From Strongylocentrotus droebachiensis (lineage: Eukaryota; Echinodermata; Echinoidea; Camarodonta; Strongylocentrotidae), in the NCBI GenBank assembly GCA_035222895.1, contig JAVYIG010000096.1, positions 1-64,000 on the forward strand: a DNA stretch of 64,000 nt. The letters are read 5' to 3'. Position numbers and translations under genes: made by a program. Shown piece by piece: positions 39,101 through 51,200 of the stretch. The notes under the pieces are model-generated. The model was not told the DNA's origin, made no database searches, and saw only the letters and a list, made by a program, of their open reading frames with translations. How positions within the stretch are numbered: the first letter of the stretch is position 1; each line of letters begins with the position of its first letter.

Positions 39101-42100
39101 AAACAAAATCCTGATTTAAGCTCATGCTGCAATCATTATTACAACCTTTAGTTCAGTCAAGAATCCCATGACTTTTACAAGCCGATTACTTTTTTGGCAG
39201 TTTGTAGTTGTAAACTTGTTTTCTTATCACATGTATTTACAAATGTATGTACGGTAGTTGTTATTTACTGTAAGCACTTTGGGCCTTATGGGAAAAGCGT
39301 GGTAAAATGAATAATAACAATAATAATAATAATAATAAAAACATCTAAACTATCACAGTTTTGCTGTGTCATATCAGGCCCCTGTTTCACAAAACCTGTT
39401 ATCAATAACAAATACTCAACTTCTATAACAAATCTGCTCTCAGCCAATCAAACGCTGCTATTTCAGTAGCTTATAACAGTTATTGTAACTTTTTATTGAC
39501 AACAAGCTTTATGAAACAGGGCCCAGAACGACGCCTCGAGGAAGACTTACATGATCTTCAGCTGCGTGAGCTGAGTAAGAGCCCTTGGAGCAAGATATGT
39601 GATTAAATTGTTACTCAGGTTCCTATCAAGAAAAACAATGAAGAAATCAAATTACAGGAATCACAGTTAATATCTCAGCAATGAACGCTTAACATCACAT
39701 TACCGATACTTGGCGAAAAGAACACTTTGTTAGAAGAATTGGTATAAGAAAAAAAAAAAAAAATAACCTCAGGGTTTTGCCATATTATACTATTATATAT
39801 ACATGTATGCACTTAAATTTTAATGTATGACCTTTCATAGAAATAGTCTAGCAGTAAATATAGAGAGGAAAATATTTGTTGCCAATTCAAAGAACAAAAT
39901 GTGGTACATTTTGGTATGCCTCATGAGCAAATATCAGTGCCCCGTCTTACAAAGAGTTGCGATTGATTCAAATCAATCGCAAGCCCTCCAATCAATCTCA
40001 AGTTAGCAGTCTCCTATCTCTAATATGTACATAGTTGCGATCGATATCAACTCAGATGGGGCCCAGGAGTGTATCAAGAAAAAATAGGAAAAGGACAAAG
40101 TGAAAAGGGATTGAGAAAAATGGGAGAGAGATGGGAGAGAAATGAAAGAGAGAGAGAGAGGGGGGGGGGAGAGACATAAGAAGTTAAAATCTCAGGAGGA
40201 TGAGAGGTCTGAGAAAGAAGAATTTAACTTCTATTTTTCCTATCACAGGAATTTCTCTGAAAAGAATGAGTATATGATACATAACATAATCTTTTTTATT
40301 AGGCACAGGCAGAGGAGGTCAAGAGGTCACTAAATGAAACTAGACAAACGGTACTCTCGGCTTGATATGATATGCGGAAGCATTTCTTTAGCAACAGAGT
40401 TGTGGATTAATGGAACAGTCTTCCTGGATATGTTGTCTCAGCAACTTCTGTAAACTGGTTTAAGAACAGACTAGACAAATACTTGTCTGAAAAACCACGA
40501 TCTTGTCTATGAGCCTGTATAACCTGTATGAGCTGATATTGCAAATTTTCACACATTTTTGTACTTCCCACTTATTTTTTTTGAAATGACAAGGATAATG
40601 TATAACTAAGACATCTACAATCAATAAATAGGCATAGTCCTATTAAAGTAAAGTTTGTTTGTTTGTTTGATTGATTTTATTTCTGCGTTCAAATAATAAA
40701 TACAAGGTTATACATTTTTACATACGCATTACATACATAGCAAATCATGTCTAATAATATTATACAATAACCATTATACAAAGCATACAAACAAGTATAA
40801 CGGATATTTGTATATATTTTTCATTGAACTAAAGAGATAGATTTCAGAACGCAGGAGATCGTAAAGTAATGTAAAAAGAATGAAACTTACAGGTGTATGA
40901 GACTATCTTTGAAGACCCCTAGGTTCCTCTTGGAGACTGAAGTGATTAGATTGTCATCTAAAGACAGAAACGTCAGGTTGGACATACTCTTGAGAGAGTC
41001 CGATGGGAAGGATGTGATCTGATTCATACTCAGTCCCCTGAAAAACAAACAGATTATAATCATTTTCATGAGGCCTGTTTTCATCAGCTCGAGTTTGTAA
41101 AATAACCCGCTATTTTTAGACTCAGGATATTATCCCAAAGCTCAAAATTGCGTCTTCACCAGACCGATAGGCTCATCACAAACTAGCTTAGTCTGGCGCA
41201 AATTAGCCCTCTATTTCCTCTATAATAGCGGGCATTTTGGAAACAATATTTTCCCCCTGATCAAAATTTTTCCTCAACGATGTGCGCTTCGTTAGAATAT
41301 GAATCCCTTCAGCGGTCCAAAAACTGTTAAATTACACATCCTACTAGTCGATATCTGTACATCATTATGTGTATGTCATCAATTGTCCCTGGGATGTGGT
41401 GTGTAGGCGCGATAGCTCACTTGGTAGAGCAGTGGTCTCGTAATCCGGCGACCCGGGGTTCGAAACCAAGGCGATGCGCTAGTGCCTTTTGGTAAGGCAT
41501 TAATTCTCATTACCCGGTCTTTCAGAGAGGACCTAAAGCCGCGGTCCTCTGGTTGCTTACTGACAAGCATTAATGCTTTCTTAGCAGTAAGGTAAAAATA
41601 ACCACCACTACCATTGGTCAAGTATCGACACTTTGAAGCTATGATATACTCACAGATATTCAATGTTTGTTCCCGAGAAGAGCCCTGGAGGAACCCAGTC
41701 TATGCTGTTCTCCATCACACTCCTATAGGATAGATCAGATAGAAAAGAATAATGGAAAGAAAGATGAGGAAACAGAAAGAGGGAAAGAAAGAGAGAGAGA
41801 AATGCATACAGCGAAAAGAAAAACAGAGATATTTAAGTATTGTATTTGTGAGTATGAACTACATGTATCTATACATATCTACCAGTATTTCTTCGGCACT
41901 TGTTTCATGACCAAGTTCCATATTGTAACATTTGTTTTCTTTCATTACATCTACGAAAACATCACCCAATAGGTGAGGAACATTTTGTGTTTTTTTCTAG
42001 AATTTGTACTTGAAATAGGCAGAAACTTTTTACATACAAAATATCAAGAGCTTCAGAATTTTTGTTTCAGAGGTATTAAAATGAATGGTTTCTCTTTTTG

Positions 42101-45100
42101 TCACGAGATTCAGTTTTAAAAATATACAATATATATCTATAAATATTATAAATATATTTGTTTCATGGACAGCAAATCGCGAACATGTCATGCCGCTAAA
42201 AAAGGCGGTCAGCATGAATTCGGGAAAGTTTCATGTTGTGAAATTTTCTGGTATATAGTATACTTACACTTGCTTGAGGGAAGCTGGAAACGTCAGTGTT
42301 GAATAGGTGTAGACGTCAAAGTTAATGCTATTCCTTGTCACATCTCTGTAATGTAACAATAAGAATAATCAAGTCAGTGTCACTAGGTCAGCATATTCAC
42401 ATCATTTTTTTCTCAAAAAAATCAAACTCTTTGCAGTGGGGATACACCGTATTCACATCATTGATGCAGAATTTTCTCTGTATGCACCCCTAGCTATCCA
42501 TATTTTCTTTTGTCAGTCTTTTCTTTCACTAGTCTTGGTTTATACTTTCCACAGCCTTGTCGTAGTCAGGTGGGTTAAGCACTCAACTTGAAATTCAAAG
42601 GTTGTGGTTTGATCCCGACACGGCAATAATGTCCTTTGGCAAGGTATTAATCTACATTTGCTACCCAATACCCAAGAGAGGGATGGGGACCCAGTGGGAT
42701 GACGAAAGCATTTGAGATAGTAATTGCCTATGCCTCGCAGTGATTATATGGTAGGAATAGTCCCCAAGGAGTGGAGATGGTGCATATTGTGCGTGATTAA
42801 ATCCTATGACCGGGGTAATAATATTTGTAGAGCGCTTAGAGACGATATACCGTATTGAGCGCTATATACATGTTAAAAAATAAAAAAAATAGTACGAGGG
42901 CATGTGAAGAGCCATTCTTTTCAAGAGATATTTCTTCGATGAATCTTTTCCATACTAACCCCTCTGATCCCTCTTTACTTGGCTTACTTTGAATCATCGG
43001 GATCGGGTCATCGTGTTCGGTCGGTTGGTCACAGTACACAACCTTTCGTGAAACTAAAGCGGAAGATGACGTTATATTTCGTTGATTTGTTATAGCGTTT
43101 TCACAAAGTGTGAGGTTAATTGGACCAGACTGTTTGTAGACGAGAAGGGCTTATTTCACGCACATTACCCCCAACTTTTCGTGAATAAAAGAGCATGTTT
43201 TCTGAAACAGTTGGGTCATTAATGCGACCCCCCGACCGGACGCAATGACCCGATGATTCAAAGTAAGGCTTTTACTTACAATTTCTCCAAGCTGGTACAC
43301 ATTGACACATCAGGAAACGTTGTGATAGGAGTATTGTGTATGGTGCTAAAATAAGACAGAAACAAAAAGGAAAGCTTGAATATCATGAAATGCAAACAAA
43401 AATAATAAAACATGTGATTTTTCTAAAAAGTCAGTAAGGAAACCTGCTTCACCCTACAATGAATAATAAAAGGATTTACAATTTAACCGGCTTTACCGAC
43501 CACCTGTATAAAAAGGCCATCTGTCTATGAAGACCATTTTTGTTTCCCTTGAAAGTGGTTTCTCATTGAAACATATATACTCAAGGAGCCTGTATGTACA
43601 GACACCTCCTGCCTATAAAGACCACTTTTCGTGTCTCCCTTGGGCGCTCTTTATATACATGTTTTGCTTTACTATCTTTTTAAATTAGTAACTGGACATG
43701 AAATCTTGAAGTATTATATTGTAGGTCATACTTTGAACTACTTTATTTCCAAATAAGTCAACTTTCAAGAAAATAAAGTGGGACTTAATATAAACGTTAA
43801 CATTGTAATTATGGTATTGTAACAAAATTTGATTACAGGTGTTTAAATCAGACTGCTCTCGTTCAGTTCTCGCTCAATATCTCTCTCACTCGAGCTCAGG
43901 CGTGTATGCAATATAAATTCAACAGAAGAAATGGAGTATTCGTGAGTTTCAGTTCCATTCGATGTTTATTACTTCAAATAATGACAACTTGGTATACAGT
44001 CAGGTTCAGTGAATTACGAAAAACGGCAGAAAGGAGTATGAGGAGAAGTCTCAAGAAGTCAGTCAGAAGTCTGAAGTCTGAACTAGAAGTCTGACTAGGA
44101 AGTCCCTCGATTTTAGAATCCCTGGCTTTATATAGGGAGCTGTTTTGTAGCAGCAAGGACACAACCCGACCTCGAGCTAAAGGGCAGAGTCTGTCCTCAA
44201 ACTGAGGACAAAGTCTGGCCTCCGCTCGGGGTCAGTCGGAGGCCGCACGCGACTGAGTATCTGTCCTTGCCGTTACGTAAGACGAGGACAGATTCTCTAG
44301 ACGAGCGTGGCCCTGGGCTTACGCAATCGAAATTCAAGAACTACTCGAGGACGAAAAACAACGTCGTAAATCTACTGAAGGACAAGTTTGACTTGCACAG
44401 CAAGCAATAATATACAGCGAAATAATAATGAGCTATGCACATGATACAGACATATCTAAATTCGTAACACTATTCCCCCTCTCCTTAAAAAGTCACTGTC
44501 CTCAGTGACCGATAAAAAGAATAGAATTACAGTCATGTTAAACCAAAAGATTGTACCATAATATACATAATGAATTTAAAAAAAAACTGACATATCGAGT
44601 AAAAGAAGTGAATGAGGGATAGCAACCATCAAATCTGAATTTGAAAACTTAGTTAAAATAAAATGACGTTGCAGAAGTGGCCTAAGCTCTTTGACATACG
44701 ACATGTGTAAGTCTCAAAACGGCATATATTTTTGTCTACCCATACTTAACATTGTGTAATAAACCAGTATTTACTTGCTTGGTATAGTGTAACTTAGTTT
44801 TCAAAAGTTCTGGTGAGTATGACATATAATTCGGGGTCATGAAGTCACGACCTCCTAAAGTAAAACGAAAATCTGTGTATGACATTAAAAGTATCCTTTA
44901 CAGGCTACTATAATACAACGCAAGTAACTGTCGAAAAGTTGAGGAGAACTAATATAATTAAAAAAAACGGACCTAACTATTTACATAATCGTTAAGGTTG
45001 CAAAAAGATATGTGGAATTTAAAACAACAAATAACATAAACAAAAGTTACTGAAATGCTGTTAAATTGCCGACAAGTAACCGCCTCGTACACTGATATCT

Positions 45101-45192
45101 TTTTCTACTCAAGATTTGCTGAAGCAGCAGAATGAAAGCCGCTTCAACAGTACCAAATTTTGTAGCGAAGCAAATCCAGCGGCCACGTGTCC

Positions 45193-45226
<34 letters not shown>

Positions 45227-48200
45227 CCAATCTTGGTCAGCAGAAATGCAGCACGCGATCCGAAAAAGCACGATCATTGTGATTACGCAACACAATGCCT
45301 CTAGCAGCAATATGATGGCTTCGGATATCAAGACAGGCCGAAAAGGATATCAGTGAACGAGAGGTGCTTAACTTAACACACAAAAATATATTCCAAAGAA
45401 AACGGCTACGCGGCCGCTAACGAATTAAGGTTTATACTATATGCACAAAAATCGATTAAAAGTTTAAAACATCTCAATCAAATCATAGAAATATGTAACA
45501 GAAAAATAGAGAAGACATAGTGATAGGGAAATAGATGGAGAGAGGAACAAGAGAAGAAAGATAATTATAAGGATCGAGAGGTATAAAGGGAGGCATATTG
45601 TTGCCGAGGGCTAGAAAAAAGGAGAGGTAATAGAATGCAAATGCAATATACAAGTGATAACATGTACAAAATAGATTCAAAACATCAGTTTCAACAACGA
45701 AACAAAATTCAGTAAAAGAATCGTGCAATCTTCATTCGGACAACAAAGTTCTCCAAATAATGGTTTAAGTCTCTTCGGTCGATGATCAATATAGTCCCAG
45801 TTCATCTTGAAATGTTAGAGTAAATGTCCAGATCTGTCGACGAGTATCCAAGTCTTGTCGTGCTGACATAAGTTTAAGCGGGTGTGACTCTATGTAGGAA
45901 TCCTGGCTTCACATTGATATTCCATTATATTCGAGAAATTTTTAATGATAATTCTGCTTCCATAAACATGATAAAGCTCGTGGTTGTGTAAACTCGCCTC
46001 TATACTGACAACCCAATCAGAAATAAAAATATTTTCAGGATATTCCATAAGGATCAGGTTACAGAATTGAATCAGCATGTCGACTTCGCAATATTCCCAA
46101 CACATGACCAATTGACAATCAAGTATCTACGGCGGGTCCTCCACTTCTACATGGCGCAATATCATGGACATGAATGATTGACGTTGCTCCGATATCTTCG
46201 AGGTTGTCCTGTGATTTCCAAACTGATATAATGATTTCCCATTCTTTCCGACGCATACACAAAAATTCGCCAACAAAACTAATACGATGTCGAGATGTTT
46301 AACGCTATCCACATGACGACTCTCTGCCTCCGTTTTCCGCACCGATGCTCTCGAAAAATAAATGAACAAAAATAAATTGGCCCTACACATACGAAACTAT
46401 ACTACTAAATAAATGGCCATGCACTGCGTCCTCTTGTTGCCATTGCTGTGCTCCCCTTCTGAGGCTGGCACCCAATGCAGCAACCGTCAAAAATAAATAA
46501 AAAGGCACTCGGTTTCCCTTTGAAATCGTCGACTCGTCATGCGGTATATTTCCTCGTATCTATGATAAATCCTGAAGTACGAACGCTTCCTTTTTCGTGA
46601 ACGAAGAGCAGGTACATGTTAAACACATTATACAATTGGCTCGACACACCAATTTCAAAATAAATGACCATGTCATGCTGGACGACTTAACAGGTTGAAT
46701 GATTAATCTCCACCGAAACAACAGAAGAAAAAAAAAAAAGGACAGAGAGTGAAACATCTGATGAAAATAATCCAGAAGAGTAATATCCAAATAAATGGCA
46801 CAGTTAAAACATCTGATGAAAATAATCCGTAAGAGTAATATCCAAATAAATGGCACAGTTTAGAGACTAATTACTTGAAGAGGACGGAGGAGCTGTCAAC
46901 AAATCCTGCAAGATAAACGATGCTTTGTGTAATTTCTCCTGTCGTAACTGAATTAGTCCCGACAAATGGTTTACACCCTTCACGATGTCTAGTTGTACAT
47001 GTTCCGTAAAAATACGGGCCTCGTCGCTGTTCTTTTCGGTTTTGTTGGAAAGGTGATCCACTGAATGTTGTAGGGACTTCACCTCCTCCCGAAGCGAGCT
47101 CATCTCGGTTGAAAATCTTCGTTCCATGGCTGCCATGGCGTCCAGGACCCTGTCGACATCTCTGCCGCTAGTTCGGGTCTCCTCCAACAGGCGCTTCCTC
47201 CCCGCCGAGCCTGGCGTGTGGTCTATTGGTAGGGGCGTGTGGGTGAAGATGAACCCCTGGGTAGCTGTCTTGAATTCATCATTCGGCAACTTGCGGATGG
47301 CCTCATCACCCGCCGCCGATACCGGAGAGTAGGCCCTCTCATCGACAATGGGTGTCGATGGAGATGCAAACCCGCTGTCCATATTCCCATTACAGTTATT
47401 CATCCCCATTGTCAAATATGAAGGGTGGTAAGCCATTGTAGAAATATAGGAGTTAATAGCAGGCGTCTCGTCTTGTTGAAGTTATTGGCATGGAATGACG
47501 AGATATGTGAAATGTCCCAAAACCGCTGATGGCCAGATCCGTTGTTTATAAACTAAGCCGGACGGGCGGTCTTGGCCTTCGGCCGCTCCTCCTCAGTTCG
47601 ATGCCGTCCTTGGGATTAGTCTGTGTTCCAGCCTGTCGTTTATTCCTAGTAGTAAACACATTTCGTGCGTGTTGGGATAGTTCTCGTGCCCATGATGGCA
47701 CGTTGGATGAAAGGAAGGGTTTGAGTCTATCATGATGAAGAATCGTCGTTTTTCCTCTCGGGCTACTGCGAATTTCAAATATTAATTCACTTAGCTTTCT
47801 CGTGATTACACAGGGGCCTATCCATCGTGCACTTTTCAGTTTAGGAGATAGGCCCTTGTGCCTAGTGGAGTCTAGACGGTAGACTAGGTCGCCGACTTCA
47901 TAGTTGTTGACTGATGTACGCAAATCATAATTGCGCTTTTGCCTAGACGTACTTCTCCCAATGTTATCCCGAGCTAGCTTCCATGATTGTTTCATCATTT
48001 TGGCCATCCGGTTAGCATATCCTCCGATATCACTCGGTTCCTCGTCAATCGGGTCGATATCGAGTGAAAACTCTAACGGTGTCCGTACTTCACGACCTAG
48101 CATAAGGAAATTAGGAGAAAATCCTATAGTTTCGTGTGTAGAACTTCTGTACCCCGCCGTCAAAAGTGGTAAATTCTTGTCCCAGTCTTTTTGGTTTTTA

Positions 48201-51200
48201 TCCACGAAAGATGAGATCATGTTGGCAAGAGTCAGGTTGAATCTTTCAATCATTCCATTTGAGGAGGGGTGGTATGGAGTTGTTCTTGTCTTGGTAATTC
48301 CGAGTAATTTGCAGACGTCCTGAAATAGGTTAGATTCGAATGTCCTGCCTTGGTCAGAATGAAGCTCTAAGGGCGTTCCAAATCGAGATATGAATTCATT
48401 AACAAGTTTCTCGGCTACTGTCTCGGCGGTCTGGTCTGGGATGGCGTATGCCTCAATCCATTTAGTGAAAGTGTCACCTACAACCATGACGTATCTATTT
48501 CCATTGTCACTAACTGGAAGGGGGCCCATAATGTCAATTGCAATTCGATCCATGGGGTGCCCGACATTATATTCTCCCAGTGGTGCCCTTGGCTTTGATG
48601 TTGGTCGTTTTCTAGCACCACATATTACGCAATTTGCTATGAATAGGCGGACTGCTTCGTTCATATTGAGCCAAAAAAAACTGCGTGATATTCTACTTAA
48701 TGTCTTTTTAGCTCCCAAATGTCCAGCGAAAATTGAGGCATGATTGGCTTCAATCACACGGTCTTGTAACTTCTCCGGAACAACCAGTTGTAATCTTGTT
48801 GTGAGTTTTGAATTAGTGTCATGGCGTTTGTACAACAACCCATCAACAATTTGCAGCTGTTGCCAGGACAACCATAGGTTTCGAACAGTAGGACTCTTAT
48901 CCTGCACAAGATTGCGTGCTGGTCTGTCAGGTGACTTGGTGAGCCAATCGAGCACGATCGCGACATTGGGGTCGTCCTTTTGCATAGTTATCAATTCTTC
49001 GCGACTAAGATTTCCAATGATGACTCCCTGGAGCTCGGGTCTTCCCCCACTTACAGAGTCTGACTGGCCACCGTTGTTAACATGATTACCTCGCTTATCA
49101 GGCGGCACCTTCTTCTGCGACGTCGAAGCACGATTTACTCTGGCTAATCTACTTGGGATAGACCATAATCCTCCTCCAAACGACAATACTGCTCCATTCA
49201 TAACATATCCTCCATGCACAATATCTTGCCAAAATACTGCTAAAATACCGAGGATACACACTATCATAATTCCCCATAGCGTTCTACACCTTGTTATACT
49301 GCTGATCAAACTCATAAAGAAAGCGACGACGAACACAATCATGACGTATAGTCCCTTCTTTACTTCAGGTCCCCCTCCTTGATGAGAACTTATTGACGTA
49401 GTTTGACAGCTTGCGTCAGCTTGGATGTGTGAGGCCGGTTTCCGTGTTGGCCGGATACTCCTCGCGGAAAGTGGGATGATGTCGTCTTCCTCGAAGAAGT
49501 CAGACCATTCACGATGTCGCCTCTCACAGGTCTTACATCCTCCACATGGTAGTTTTTCGAGGATCGATGCTTTGTCATAGCAGTCACATGTATCGGGATC
49601 ACATGCGATTCTTGATAACGCGTCAGCATTGCCGTGCTTTCTCCCTGCCCGATGTTCGATCACGAAGTCGAATTGGGATAATCTCTCAATCCATCTAGCC
49701 ATTTGATCGGTTGGTTCACGAAATGACATTATCCATCTAAGAGATGAGTGATCCGTCCGGATCAAGAATTTTCTGCCAAACAGAAAATGACGGAAGTGGC
49801 AAACGAATGAGACAACTGCCAATAGTTCTCGACGTGTAGTGCAGTAACGACGTTGTGTCTTAGTTAGAGATCGACTAGCGAATGCGACTGGTCTCTCTAA
49901 TTCGCACTGGGTTGACTCATCCCACTGTAGTTGGGACAAAACAGCACCGACGCCTGTGGCTGACGCATCAGTATCTAATATGAACATACCCTCATCATTT
50001 GGATATGCCATGCAATTATCACTCGTGATCGCTAGTTTCAGCTCATCGAAGGCAGATTGACATTCACTGTCCCACTCAAATGTGCGAGATTTTTCCATGA
50101 GGCGAGTCAAGGGTGAAGCGATAGATGAGAATCCACGGATAAATCTCCTGTAGTAAGAGCAAAGACCGATAAAAGATCTAACATCGCTTACCGTCTTGGG
50201 TGTAGGCCATTGGTGAATCCTATCTATCTTGTCGGGGTCGGGCTTGATGCCTTTTGCGCTTACTACATGCCCAAGATAGCATACTTCCGACTTCACTAGG
50301 TTGCATTTGCTGGGTTTTAGTTTTAGCCCTGCTTGGCCAAGACGACCGAGTACCTCATCGAGCCTCTCGAGATGCTCTTCAAAGGTGGAACCGAGAACGA
50401 TGATATCGTCGAGATAAAGGATTAAGGTTTTCCATTGCAAACCTTTCATGAGAAGCTCCATACCCCGCTCAAACGTGCTCGGGGCATTGCATAATCCAAA
50501 CGGCATCGTGATGTACTCGTAATGTCCGCTTCTAGTGCTAAATGCCGTCTTCTGCTGGTCCTCCTCCTTTAATTCTATTTGCCAGTATCCGGATTGTAAG
50601 TCTAAAGTGCTAAAGATTTTAGCACCTCCTATGCAGTCAAGACAGTCCTCTATACGAGGAAGTGGATAAGCGTCTTTCGTCGTCACTTCATTTAATTTGC
50701 GATAATCCACGCATGGCCTTGTTGATCCATCTCGTTTCCTTACATACACCAGCGGGCTCGACCAGGCGCTCGTGGATTCGCGGATAACCCCTGATCGCAA
50801 CTGTGTCTGAATTATCTCCTCCTCTTCGTCCACAAAAGCTCGAGGCGGGCGTCTTGGCCTCTGCTTAATGGGTGAGGCAGTACCTGTGTCGATTGCATGC
50901 TGAACCAATGATGTTCGTCCTAAGTCATTTGGAGAAACTGCAAATGTCGATTTATGCTTATCGAGTAGCTCAGCTAATTTGTCCCTCTCATGTGTCGATG
51001 ACAACTCTCCGCAGCTTCGATTATACAACGACTTTAAGTCTTCAGACCAATCCTCAAACCCAAGATTTCCTGATGCAGAGCTACTTTTTACAACATTAAT
51101 ATTTCGAGGAAGAGGCTTAGCTCCGTTATTGCCTTCATGGTACACTTTGTCTATAAGCTGTAGGTTAGCGAGTTTGGTTCCGGCATGCACATGAATATCC

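Noticed and set aside
41405..41480. tRNA gene
   Set aside because: A and B boxes are present, but the acceptor stem does not close and the sequence continues into a SINE body.
43906..44094. 62-residue frames on both strands, repeated at 53224-53412
   Set aside because: They lie inside the LTRs, so they are duplicated with them. No domain is visible.
46560..46856. Hydrophobic 98-residue frame as an envelope gene
   Set aside because: It starts with GTG rather than ATG, runs through the 56-bp tandem duplication, and has no fusion or glycosylation pattern that I can support.
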